Positions 55,968-63,655 of a DNA stretch of 63,655 bases are shown piece after piece. How positions within the stretch are numbered: position 1 is the first letter of the stretch; the number at the start of each line of letters is the position of its first letter. The position numbers were made by a program, and so were the translations under genes. Origin of the DNA: Herminiimonas sp. (GTDB lineage Bacteria; Pseudomonadota; Gammaproteobacteria; Burkholderiales; Burkholderiaceae_D); contig DAIDBD010000003.1 in NCBI GenBank assembly GCA_027310305.1, positions 1 through 63,655 on the forward strand. Reading direction: 5' to 3'. The notes beneath the pieces were generated by a model. That model was given only the letters and a program-made list of their open reading frames with translations. It was not told the DNA's origin and made no database searches.

Positions 55968-57140
55968 ATGGCCCTTACTCAAGCCGTCGTCAGCCACACT
56001 GCATTACGTTCCAGCCACGAAGCAGGTGCATATCTTGCCAAGTCCATTCTTGAAAAACTGGACGGCGCCACGCCGGACGTGTTGATTCTATTCGCCTCTC
56101 CCGAATATTCATATCCGGAACTGCTTGCAGCTATCAACGAACATTGCCAACCGCGCATTTTGGTCGGCTGCTCTTCCGCTGGAGAATTTTCCGGATGTGC
56201 CACCGGAAACTCCTCGGCATCCGTGATGGCGATTCGCTCGGAAGATATCCTGTTCAATGCGGTGGTTGCAACGGGTTTGAGAAATGAACGGGGCGCCGTC
56301 ATCCGCCGGATTCTGCCGGTATTTACCGCCAGTGAACACATGGATTTCCCATATCGCTGCGCCCTCATCCTTACTGACGTACTCGCAGGTCATGCAGATG
56401 AGTTGATTCACGAAATTGCAGTACAGACCGGGGGCACTTATCAACTGTTCGGCGGCGGCGCAGGCGACGACGAAAAATTTCACGAAACCCATGTGTTTCA
56501 TGGAACCGGAGCGTTTTCTGACGCCGTCGTTGTGCTGGAGATGCTGTCGAAGAAACCGATAGGACTCGGCGTAAAACACGGATGGAAACCTTGCGGCGAC
56601 GCGCTACGGGTGACGGAGGCGGAAGGCAACCGCCTGATCAGTCTGAATGCCACTTCCACAGGCGACATCTTCGAAAAGCATGCCGGCCAAACCGGGCAGA
56701 CATTCAACCGTGCCGATCCGCTGCCTTTTTTCCTGCACAATGTGCTCGGCATCGATACCGGCGACGGACTCAAGCTGCGGGTACCGCTGGCGCTGAATGC
56801 AGATGGTTCGATCTCATGTGCGGCCGAGGTGCCGGTCGGCGCGACGGTGCACATCATGGTCGCCAGTGTCGAATCGGCATGCGAAGCCGCGCGTCAGGCA
56901 TCGAAAGCGGCGATGGAGGGCTTGCAGGGTGAACAGCACGCCGGTTCGCTGGTATTCGACTGCGCGGCGACCCGGTTGCGTTTGGGCCAGCAATTCGGCG
57001 ATGAATTGAAGGCGGTGGCCGATGCGCTCGGTTCGGAAAACTTTGCCGGCTGCAACACGCATGGCCAGATCGCGCGCTCTGAAGGGCAATTCAGCGGCTT
57101 TCATAATTGCACGGCTGTCGTGTGCGCCATTCCACAATAA
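55968..57140 (+). CDS. FIST-domain sensor protein
   Basis: 390 residues, all cytoplasmic in appearance. FIST_N (about 30-230; PRILVGCSSAGEFSG, GGGAGDDEKFHETHVF) followed by FIST_C (about 235-385; FNRADPLPFFLHNVLG, LVFDCAATRLRLG, GFAGCNTHGQI-type NFAGCNTHGQI). FIST domains are predicted small-ligand (amino-acid) sensors, often encoded with signalling proteins. The stop is 6 bases before the hybrid kinase, so the two probably form a sensing pair. Confidence 0.88.
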   Translation: MALTQAVVSHTALRSSHEAGAYLAKSILEKLDGATPDVLILFASPEYSYPELLAAINEHCQPRILVGCSSAGEFSGCATGNSSASVMAIRSEDILFNAVVATGLRNERGAVIRRILPVFTASEHMDFPYRCALILTDVLAGHADELIHEIAVQTGGTYQLFGGGAGDDEKFHETHVFHGTGAFSDAVVVLEMLSKKPIGLGVKHGWKPCGDALRVTEAEGNRLISLNATSTGDIFEKHAGQTGQTFNRADPLPFFLHNVLGIDTGDGLKLRVPLALNADGSISCAAEVPVGATVHIMVASVESACEAARQASKAAMEGLQGEQHAGSLVFDCAATRLRLGQQFGDELKAVADALGSENFAGCNTHGQIARSEGQFSGFHNCTAVVCAIPQ

Positions 57141-57146
57141 GTTGCC

Positions 57147-58826
57147 ATGATTCCTTTCGAGTTAGTCTCGATTTTCACGCGGCTGCAAATACCCGACAGC
57201 AGAGCGGCGGCCACGCGCGAGCTTGCAGCTTTCACGAAAGCAAGCGCGGTTCTGGTTTTCGGAAAAGATGAAGAGATAGGCGCATTCCTGCCTGCGCCCG
57301 GGTTGCCGCAAACGCTGCGCCAGGGCGGCCGGTGGCAAATTTTTCTCAACGAATGCGCGAAGGCGGGAACCGCCACCGGCATGGTACCCGCTCCCGATGA
57401 CGCATTGGATGTCACTGCACTGGGAATAGCGGACCGGCACGGATCGTCGATCATCGTCTTTCTTGGCGCCGCGCCGCGCGGTCCAGAGCAGGCATCGATA
57501 TCCGCGCTGCTGCCGCTGTTGGGCGCAAAGCTGGCGGTTGAGCGCACTGCGCTGGCGGCGGGCGGCCACGCCGCGGCGGCGCGCGATGCCAGCCGGCGCG
57601 CAGGGGCGCTGAACGCGGCGCTCGACGCCAACCGCCGCGAGTTGCAGAAGGCTTACGAACGCGCCGAACGAGAACTGGTTTCCCGGCGCGAAGCGGAGAG
57701 CAGGCTGAGAGAAGCCGATCGCCGCAAAGATGAATTTCTCGCGATGCTCGCCCACGAGCTGAGAAACCCGCTGGCGCCGATCAGCATGGCGGCGCAGACC
57801 TTGCAGTTTGCTTCCGCCGATCAGGCCCGTGTGCGGCTGACCAGCCAGATCATTGACCGGCAGGTCAGGCACATGACCAGCCTGCTCGATGATCTGCTGG
57901 ATGTTTCCCGTGTCACCCGCGGCTTCGTCAGGCTGGATCAGGAAATGCTTGATATCAAAAGCATTGTGTCAGATGCAGTCGAACAGGTTCGACCGCAGCT
58001 CGAGACGCGGCGGCATCGCCTCACTATCCAACTGGCGCATGAACCCGCACGGGTGCAAGGCGACCGCACGCGACTGGTCCAGATCGTTTCCAATCTTTTG
58101 AACAATGCCGCCAAGTACACCTCGGAGGGCGGCGATATTTTGCTGCAACTGGAGATTGAAGCGCAACAGGTCATGCTGATCGTGCGCGATACCGGGATTG
58201 GCATTGATGCGGTATTGCTGCCGCATGTGTTCGATCTGTTTACCCAAGGAGAACGATCGTCCGACCGATCCCAGGGAGGCTTGGGGCTCGGGCTTGCACT
58301 GGTCAAAAGCCTGGTCGAACTGCACGGCGGCACCGTGGTTGCGCAGAGCGGCGGCCTTGGAGCGGGCAGTGAATTTGCGGTACGGCTGCCGCGGCTGATC
58401 GGGCCGGCGGCGCAGCCGGAATATCAGCACGATAACGCAAGCCATCACGCGCACGGCAACCCGCTGCGCGTGATGATTGTCGACGACAACATCGATGCGG
58501 CGCAGATCCTGGCGACCTTTCTGGAGGCGGTCGGCCATCAGGTGTACATGGCGAATGACACCGCCAGCGCGCTCGATTTGGCGCGCCATGAAGCGCCGCA
58601 GGTATTGGTACTGGATATCGGATTGCCGGATATGGACGGCCACGAATTGGCGCGCCGTCTCAGATTGCTGCCGCAGACCGCCGACGCCGTGTTCATCGCC
58701 CTGACCGGCTATGGGCAGCCGGAAGATCAAGAGCGTTCAAGGTCTGCCGGATTCGACTATCACTTGACCAAGCCGGCCGATGCAACGAAACTCGCCAGGC
58801 TGTTTTCCGAAATCAGTGCACGTTAA
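57147..58826 (+). CDS. soluble hybrid histidine kinase
   Basis: 559 residues. An unrecognised, GAF-like N-terminal region (about 1-140), then a coiled-coil linker (about 145-190). HisKA has phospho-His203 in LAMLAHELRNPLAP. The HATPase domain shows the N-box in NLLNNAAKYTSEGGD and G-boxes DTGIGID and GLGLGLALVK. A C-terminal receiver has phospho-Asp490 in VLVLDIGLPDMDG and the conserved Lys in LTKPAD. No TM helices, so it senses from the cytoplasm. With the FIST protein upstream it looks like a two-gene input module; the output regulator is not in the window. Confidence 0.88.
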   Translation: MIPFELVSIFTRLQIPDSRAAATRELAAFTKASAVLVFGKDEEIGAFLPAPGLPQTLRQGGRWQIFLNECAKAGTATGMVPAPDDALDVTALGIADRHGSSIIVFLGAAPRGPEQASISALLPLLGAKLAVERTALAAGGHAAAARDASRRAGALNAALDANRRELQKAYERAERELVSRREAESRLREADRRKDEFLAMLAHELRNPLAPISMAAQTLQFASADQARVRLTSQIIDRQVRHMTSLLDDLLDVSRVTRGFVRLDQEMLDIKSIVSDAVEQVRPQLETRRHRLTIQLAHEPARVQGDRTRLVQIVSNLLNNAAKYTSEGGDILLQLEIEAQQVMLIVRDTGIGIDAVLLPHVFDLFTQGERSSDRSQGGLGLGLALVKSLVELHGGTVVAQSGGLGAGSEFAVRLPRLIGPAAQPEYQHDNASHHAHGNPLRVMIVDDNIDAAQILATFLEAVGHQVYMANDTASALDLARHEAPQVLVLDIGLPDMDGHELARRLRLLPQTADAVFIALTGYGQPEDQERSRSAGFDYHLTKPADATKLARLFSEISAR

Positions 58827-58889
58827 TCGATCATCGTCGCGCCAGCCACGCGCGGCACAACGAAAGTCAACGCCGATTCGGCAACCACC

Positions 58890-59741
58890 ATGAAAACCCC
58901 AAAAAGAATCCAGCCGCTGGTTGAAGAAGGCCTGATCGACGAAGTCATGCGCCAGTTGATGAGCGGCAAGGAAGCCACCGTCTATGTCGTGCGTTGCGGC
59001 GACGATATCCGTTGCGCCAAGGTGTACAAGGAAGCGACGCAGCGCAGCTTTCATCAGGCAGTGGCATATCAGGAAGGCCGGCGCGTGAAAAACAGCCGGC
59101 AGGCGCGCGCGATGGAAAAGGGCTCGCGCTACGGCCGCAAGATGGCGGAAGAAACCTGGCAGAACGCCGAAGTCGATGCGTTGTACCGGCTGGCTGCCGC
59201 CGGCGTGCGCGTGCCGAAACCTTACATCTGCTTCGAGGGCGTGCTGCTGATGGAGCTGGTGACGGATGCCGAAGGCAACGCCGCGCCGCGTTTGAACGAT
59301 GTCGAATTGAGCCGCGAACGGGCGCTGGCATTCCATGCGATGCTGTTGCGGCAGGTCGTGCTGATGCTGTGCGCCGGCGTCATACATGGCGACCTGTCCG
59401 AATACAACATCCTGGTCGATGCGCACGGCCCGGTGATCATCGATTTGCCGCAGGCGGTGGATGCGGCCGGCAGCAGCGTGGCATCGACGATGCTGGAACG
59501 CGACGTGACCAACCTGGCGAATTTCTTCGGCACTTTCGCGCCTGAGCTGCTGGGCAGCCAGTACGGCAAGGAAATCTGGCTTTTGTATCAAGCCGGCTTG
59601 CTGACCCCCGATACGCCGCTGACCGGCCGTGTCGCGGCACCGAAAAAGCCGGCCGATGTGGGTGCGGTGATACGCGAGATCGAACTGGCGCGTCAGGAAG
59701 AAGAAGACCGGCGCCGCGCGCAAATGGAGATGCAGGGTTGA
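58890..59741 (+). CDS. RIO-type serine/threonine kinase
   Basis: 283 residues. Atypical protein kinase of the RIO1-like bacterial (PA4780-type) family. The N-terminal GKEATVYVVRCGDDIRCAKVYKE has the ATP lysine. The catalytic loop is GVIHGDLSEYNILVD, and IIDLPQAVD replaces the DFG aspartate in RIO style. The tail after about 250 is charged (LARQEEEDRRRAQMEMQ). The substrate is unknown. Confidence 0.9.
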   Translation: MKTPKRIQPLVEEGLIDEVMRQLMSGKEATVYVVRCGDDIRCAKVYKEATQRSFHQAVAYQEGRRVKNSRQARAMEKGSRYGRKMAEETWQNAEVDALYRLAAAGVRVPKPYICFEGVLLMELVTDAEGNAAPRLNDVELSRERALAFHAMLLRQVVLMLCAGVIHGDLSEYNILVDAHGPVIIDLPQAVDAAGSSVASTMLERDVTNLANFFGTFAPELLGSQYGKEIWLLYQAGLLTPDTPLTGRVAAPKKPADVGAVIREIELARQEEEDRRRAQMEMQG

Positions 59742-59802
59742 TGCAGCCCGGTAGTTTGAAAAGGCAGCAGGATAGGCAATTCTTTTACAGGAAACAGACG
59801 CA

Positions 59803-60171
59803 ATGATCGACGGTTATTTGACGAAAGATGAATATGACGCACTCGGGCAAATCCGCAATGGCCCCGGTCAGGGACGTCCGAGCGCCTGTGTCGCGCGGAA
59901 TGCCAAGCGGCTCACCGGCTTGAAGTATGTCGCCTATCGAAAAGACGGCAACCTTGCGCTGACCGAAAAAGGCGAACAGACGCTGTTCATCAAAATGTGC
60001 ATCGATGGCCTGCGCGCCGTTTCGACCGATCCGCTGGCCGCGCTGGACGCCGACGTGGCAACCTTTCTCGGCAAGAAGGGACATATCGCAGCCAACGCAG
60101 CGACCGGCGGATTCGACATTACGCAACGCGGCCGCGAAAGCCTCGCAGATATCGATTCCACGTCGGCCTGA
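59803..60171 (+). CDS. unknown 122-residue protein, HTH-like
   Basis: No family recognised. A good AGGAAA precedes the ATG. The N-terminal half (YLTKDEYDALGQI, NAKRLTGLKYVAY, NLALTEKGEQTLFI) has the look of a winged helix with a marR-like helix-turn-helix and wing, which suggests DNA binding (inference). The last third repeats a similar ITQRGRESL motif. Its end is followed by a strong terminator at 60209. Confidence 0.72.
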   Translation: MIDGYLTKDEYDALGQIRNGPGQGRPSACVARNAKRLTGLKYVAYRKDGNLALTEKGEQTLFIKMCIDGLRAVSTDPLAALDADVATFLGKKGHIAANAATGGFDITQRGRESLADIDSTSA

Positions 60172-60208
60172 TTGGAAAATCATTACGCATATTGCAATAT
60201 AGAAGAAG

Positions 60209-60241
60209 AAAAAGCCGGCAGCCTCATGCTGCCGGCTTTTT
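60209..60241. terminator. strong bidirectional terminator
   Basis: GCCGGCAGC-CTCAT-GCTGCCGGC, a 9-bp GC-rich stem flanked by A5/T5 runs, serves the plus-strand gene ending at 60171 and the minus-strand gene ending at 60257. Confidence 0.92.
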
Positions 60242-60256
60242 CATTTGAAAGCGTAC

Positions 60257-60673
60257 TCAATATTTATTGGCTTTGAAGCGATGGCTTGAAACGATCCTTG
60301 TCGTTGCGATCAGGCTGCTCAAACCCAGAACCAGCTGCGTCAGCGTATCGCCAGGCAACGCCCATATCTGCGAACCCGTTCCTTCCACCTGCGTGGCGGC
60401 CGTTATCACCGGCGTCGCCCATTCGGCCTCTGGCGTAACGTCCAGCAATACATTGCCTTCGGAATCGGTGTGCATGAATATTTCGCCGCCTGCCTCCAGG
60501 CAGAAACAGATGCCATAACCGGTCGCATTCGCCTTGATGGAAAATTGCCGGAGACTGCGGTTGTAACCGTCGATCCACGCCTCGACGTCATGGCTGGTTT
60601 TCAGATCGATCCACGGGCGCGCTGAAAGCTCATCCGTATTGGCCGCATCAGTAGTGTTCATTGAATCCGTCAT
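60257..60673 (-). CDS. unknown 138-residue protein
   Basis: No family recognised. Soluble, begins MTDSMNTTDAANTDEL with a good upstream GGAAAAG-like site. Shows WIDLKTSHDVEAWIDGYN and ICFCLEAGGEIFMHTDSEGN (one Cys pair), and no TM or signal. An ATG at 60661 is an alternative start. The convergent terminator at 60209 ends it cleanly. Confidence 0.7.
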   Translation of the reverse strand: MTDSMNTTDAANTDELSARPWIDLKTSHDVEAWIDGYNRSLRQFSIKANATGYGICFCLEAGGEIFMHTDSEGNVLLDVTPEAEWATPVITAATQVEGTGSQIWALPGDTLTQLVLGLSSLIATTRIVSSHRFKANKY

Positions 60674-61104
60674 GCCTTTTCACAGCCTGCAGAAACGCAA
60701 GGATAACGCGTTGCAGGATAGCGCTGCTTGATTTGATTCATGCGAATTCAAATGATAAAAAATTAATAACAATTCGCTTAATGCAAAGTTATCGATTAAT
60801 TGCCATTAGGTCATTACCTCGTGATTTGTATCCAAAAGAAACATGCTTTTTAATCCATTCATCGCTCGAATATATTGTTATACATTGGAAATGTTCGGTA
60901 GCGTACGGAACATGCATGCCATGCAACGTATAAGTTTATTTATTGAATGATTTCATTGCGGCGGACATATCGATCTGCAGCTTGAAAAATCAAACCATTT
61001 TGATGTCTATACTTTTCTGTTTTAGAGTTTGATATTCAAACTCTGATATCCAAACGTGGCGGACTTCGCGTGCGCGACCGCTACTTTATACAAAGGGGAA
61101 TAAA
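60674..61104. other. 431-base AT-rich intergenic region
   Basis: No gene is supported. It must hold the promoters of the 138-residue gene (minus) and the DUF4382 lipoprotein (plus). A dyad ATGTTCGGTA-GCG-TACGGAACAT is at 60891-60913, one mismatch in 10-bp arms, a candidate operator or small hairpin. The rest is A/T-rich and low in structure. Confidence 0.45.
60891..60913. promoter_or_regulatory. dyad in the 431-base gap
   Basis: ATGTTCGGTA and TACGGAACAT pair with one mismatch around a 3-base centre. It is about 190 bases upstream of the DUF4382 lipoprotein start. Could bind a dimeric regulator; no cognate regulator is identified. Confidence 0.35.
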
Positions 61105-62295
61105 ATGAATTTCACAATTCGCAATTTTTCATTGGCAGCCAGCCTTTCTGCTGCCGGCCTGCTTGCTGCATGCGGAGGCGGCGGCAGTCCTCAGGCATCA
61201 GGCACGTTGAGTGTCGCAATGACCGATGCTCCTTCTTGCGGTTATGACGCGGTCAATGTCACGGTCAATAAAGTACGTGTGCATCAAAGCGCATCCGCAG
61301 GTGAAAACGATGCGGGCTGGACGGACATCACGCTGCCGGCGCCGAAAAAAATCAATCTGCTCGACCTGACCAATGGGGTTCTGGAACAACTGGGCGAGAC
61401 CGCGCTTGCCGCAGGACATTACACCCAATTACGCTTGGTGCTCGATTCGAATACCAGCGGCGGCATGGCCAATTCGATCGTCCTGACCGGCTCCACGAAT
61501 GAGATATCCCTCAATACGCCAAGCGCAGTGCAAAGCGGTCTCAAGCTGGGCCACGAATTCGACGTCGCGGCCGGGCAAAAAGTGGATCTGGTGCTGGATT
61601 TCGATGCGTGCAAATCGATCGTGAAAAAAGGGAATGGCGGATACGCATTGAAACCTGTAATCAATGTAATACCGACGGTCTTGAACGGCATTAACGGCTA
61701 CATCAGCCCTGCCAGCAACGTTCTGGTTTCTGCGCAACAAAATGGCGTTGTGATCCGCTCCACCGTACCGAACGCAACGACCGGCGCATTCTTTCTTGCC
61801 CGGGTCGCACCAGGCGCCTACGATGTGGTCATCACGGCGGATAACCGGGCCACGACCGTCATTGCAGCCGTTCCGGTTGCAACCGCGACCAGCACCGTTG
61901 CAGTGAGCACCGCGGCCACGCCAATCAGCCTGCAAACCGCTGCAACGCCGGCGCGCACGATCAGCGGAACAGTGACGCTTCCGTCAGGATCAACCGAAGC
62001 GGGATATGTGGCGGCCCGGCAAAGCTTTGCAACAGGCCCGAAAGTAATGGTGAAGTATCAGGGCGCAGATGTCACAAACGGCACATACACACTGTTGAAT
62101 ATGCCTACTGCCGCGCCGCAATTAGGCCAATATAGCGCTACGTTGCCGATTACATTTACGGCCAGGACGGATACCATGCCGGGAACCGGAAAATACGCAG
62201 TGGAAGCATCGGCCAACGGGTTTACCAGCAAGACCGTTACTCCAGTCGATATCACGACTGCCGATCAAACAGGCGTCAACTTTACCCTGCAATAA
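61105..62295 (+). CDS. DUF4382-family lipoprotein
   Basis: 396 residues. Lipobox LLAAC at 18-22 followed by a Gly-rich spacer (GGGGSPQASG). A DUF4382 beta-sandwich is at about 34-190 (GTLSVAMTDAPSCGYDAVNVTVNKVRVHQ, INLLDLTNGVLEQLG, YTQLRLVLDSNT). A C-terminal portion of repeated Thr/Ala-rich beta segments (about 190-396, including a GAFFLARVAPGAYDVVI carboxypeptidase-regulatory-like stretch) follows. Probably an outer-membrane surface or periplasmic protein; the function is unknown. Confidence 0.87.
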   Translation: MNFTIRNFSLAASLSAAGLLAACGGGGSPQASGTLSVAMTDAPSCGYDAVNVTVNKVRVHQSASAGENDAGWTDITLPAPKKINLLDLTNGVLEQLGETALAAGHYTQLRLVLDSNTSGGMANSIVLTGSTNEISLNTPSAVQSGLKLGHEFDVAAGQKVDLVLDFDACKSIVKKGNGGYALKPVINVIPTVLNGINGYISPASNVLVSAQQNGVVIRSTVPNATTGAFFLARVAPGAYDVVITADNRATTVIAAVPVATATSTVAVSTAATPISLQTAATPARTISGTVTLPSGSTEAGYVAARQSFATGPKVMVKYQGADVTNGTYTLLNMPTAAPQLGQYSATLPITFTARTDTMPGTGKYAVEASANGFTSKTVTPVDITTADQTGVNFTLQ

Positions 62296-62309
62296 ACCGT
62301 TTGATCGAA

Positions 62310-62345
62310 GACAGACTGCGCATTGATTACGCAGTCTGTCTTTTT
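62310..62345 (+). terminator. rho-independent terminator of the DUF4382 gene
   Basis: GACAGACTGCG and its perfect complement CGCAGTCTGTC enclose a 9-base loop and are followed by TTTTT. It starts 15 bases after the stop codon. Confidence 0.92.
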
Positions 62346-62389
62346 ATTGCGAATTCCTGTTCCGATGAAATTTTCCATAAAGGTATGCG

Positions 62390-62584
62390 ATGAAAAAATT
62401 ACTGGCGTCCCTTGTTAGTGCAGGCCTGCTTTCTTCCGGATGCGTCGTGCTCCCGGTCGACACTGTTCCCGAAGCGCAACCGAGAAATTTCTGTCCGCCC
62501 GGTCAGGCAAAGAAAGGCAACTGCCGAGCGAATGATGAGCGCGGTTTTTGCCCGCCCGGACAGGCAAAGAAAGGTAATTGTTAA
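62390..62584 (+). CDS. small repeat lipoprotein
   Basis: 64 residues. Lipobox LSSGC at about 14-18 after MKKLLASLVSAGLL. The mature part carries two copies of the 12-residue unit FCPPGQAKKGNC (about 34-45 and 53-64), linked by RANDERG. Each has two cysteines and a Lys pair, so disulfide- or metal-bound loops are possible. It follows the terminator of the DUF4382 gene. The next 261 bases to the TRAP gene show nothing further. Family not recognised with certainty. Confidence 0.8.
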   Translation: MKKLLASLVSAGLLSSGCVVLPVDTVPEAQPRNFCPPGQAKKGNCRANDERGFCPPGQAKKGNC

Positions 62585-62845
62585 CCTGTCCTGATTTCTA
62601 GACGCCCGGCATCAGAAAAAATCTGAATGAAAAAACCTGTCTTCCTTGCAGAACGAAGCATCGTCGTTTTGAAGTTATGGAACAGCATAATACTTGGTAC
62701 GCACGGTACACAACTGAAAATCAGAGAAACATGACTTGTTGAAAATGAGTGCAAAAAATTCGTCTGGATTCGCTGCACTCATCCCTACCGGCTTCCGAAA
62801 AATTCGATCCTGGCAATCGTATTTCCGATCGGTGCTGCGAGATTT

Positions 62846-63655
62846 TTACTTGAAGCCCAGCGCAGCCGACTCCTTGTTGACCGTATCGATCACGTTCTTG
62901 CCGATGCGGCTTTCCATCTGCTTCTGCACCGGCAGCAACGCCTTGCGCCATTCCGCCTTTTCCTGGTCGGTCAGCATATAAATCCTGGTCTTGCCGGCTT
63001 TCTTGATCGCTTCCAGCGCATCGTCGTTTTCCTTCTGCGCGATCGCATTGGTGTATTTGGTCGCTTCCTTCATCGCGCCGTCCAGCTCGGTACGGATATC
63101 GGCCGGCAAGCCGTCCCAGAACTTCTTGTTGACGATGACCGCGTAACCGATATAACCATGGTTCGATACCGTCAGATCGGTTTGCACTTCATGCATCTTC
63201 TGCGTGTAGACATTCGATGGCGTATTCTCGGTGCCGTCGACCACGCCGGTCTGCAATGCCTGGTACACCTCGGAGAACGCCATCACCTGCGGGTTGGCGC
63301 CGAGCGCGCGCATTTGCGCATCGAGCACCTTGGACGACTGGATCCGCATCTTCAGTCCCTTGAAATCGGCCGGCACATGCAGCGGCTTGTTGGCCGACAT
63401 CACCTTGAAGCCGTTATCCCAATACGCCAGGCCGGTGATGCCCTTGGTTTCGAGTTTCTTGAACAGTTCCTTGCCGATCGGACCTTCGGTCACGCGGTAC
63501 AGCACGGACTTGTCCGGGAAAATATACGGCAGGTCGAACACTTCGAATTCCTTCACGCCGAGCGGGCCGAACTTGGCCAGCGACGGCGCCAGCATCTGCA
63601 CCGCGCCCAGTTGCAGCGCTTCCAGTTCTTCCTTATCCTTGTACAGCGTGCTGTT
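62846..63655 (-). CDS. TRAP transporter solute-binding protein, DctP type (5' end cut)
   Basis: The frame stays open to the window end, so the N terminus and signal peptide are outside. Visible are KFGPLGVKEFEVFDLPYIF, KMRIQSSKVLDAQMRALGANPQVMAFSEVYQALQTGVVDGTENTPSN (the DctP signature with the substrate-carboxylate arginine in RIQ), and the C-terminal helical end. Binds C4-dicarboxylates or related organic acids in the periplasm. The DctQM membrane subunits are not in the window. Confidence 0.93.
   Translation of the reverse strand, partial: NSTLYKDKEELEALQLGAVQMLAPSLAKFGPLGVKEFEVFDLPYIFPDKSVLYRVTEGPIGKELFKKLETKGITGLAYWDNGFKVMSANKPLHVPADFKGLKMRIQSSKVLDAQMRALGANPQVMAFSEVYQALQTGVVDGTENTPSNVYTQKMHEVQTDLTVSNHGYIGYAVIVNKKFWDGLPADIRTELDGAMKEATKYTNAIAQKENDDALEAIKKAGKTRIYMLTDQEKAEWRKALLPVQKQMESRIGKNVIDTVNKESAALGFK

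Overview
The window comes from a betaproteobacterium, most likely Burkholderiales and plausibly Oxalobacteraceae. This is inferred from protein character and gene content only: long-form LeuA, Entner-Doudoroff genes with HexR, YggX, ArgA of the kinase-GNAT type, and moderately GC-rich DNA. There is no rRNA, clear tRNA, CRISPR array, phage or IS transposase. The content is chromosomal, with several accessory blocks and an unusual number of small palindromic or MITE-like repeats.

Layout. 1-4110: the 3' part of leuA, then egtD-egtB (ergothioneine type) on the minus strand. 4287-13901: a long plus-strand gene train. It starts with a PhnD-type binding protein of the putative selenate family, an ATPase and two PhnE-like permeases. 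A LolD-like ATPase, an FtsX permease, an AttH/CrtC-like lipocalin protein and an ABCB-type exporter follow, mostly with start/stop overlaps. 13911-14518: a roughly 608-bp nested palindrome. 14648-19009: thyA-folA, a DUF4337 protein and a large PLP amino-acid decarboxylase. 19151-26743: dcd, then a tungsten/molybdenum aldehyde oxidoreductase operon (AorA ferredoxin, AorB catalytic, AorC FAD subunit, a MoaD-like carrier and an unknown 97-residue protein) with a divergent sigma-54 activator. 27004-32908: hrpA, argA and yggX.

32990-43354 is an oxyanion and periplasmic redox block. It holds chrB-chrA plus a ChrB C-terminal-domain protein. Next is an ECF sigma / anti-sigma / DUF305 / YVTN beta-propeller / SorA-like sulfite dehydrogenase / cytochrome c operon. 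A YeiH-type sulfate-exporter-family gene with a divergent YeiE-like LysR regulator ends the block. 43456-47648: glycine-zipper proteins, a small unknown ORF, rpiA, a prolyl-4-hydroxylase-like oxygenase and a VOC protein. 47685-55877 is a sugar-phosphate block: edd-eda divergent from pgi, then zwf-hexR and tal, with two HexR-like operators between edd and pgi. 55968-63655: a FIST protein with a hybrid histidine kinase, a RIO-type kinase, unknown small proteins, a DUF4382 lipoprotein, a tiny repeat lipoprotein, and the 3' part of a TRAP transporter binding protein.

The most interesting signals are these. (1) The AOR catalytic genes and their activator are bracketed by two same-orientation copies of a short element with inverted ends, one of which splits the AOR operon. 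(2) A roughly 100-bp palindrome sits in frame inside hrpA. (3) A MITE-like element fills the hrpA/argA divergent promoter region. (4) An ECF-controlled sulfite-dehydrogenase/DUF305/beta-propeller operon lies next to chromate resistance and a YeiE/YeiH pair. (5) Ergothioneine genes lie beside a putative selenate importer.
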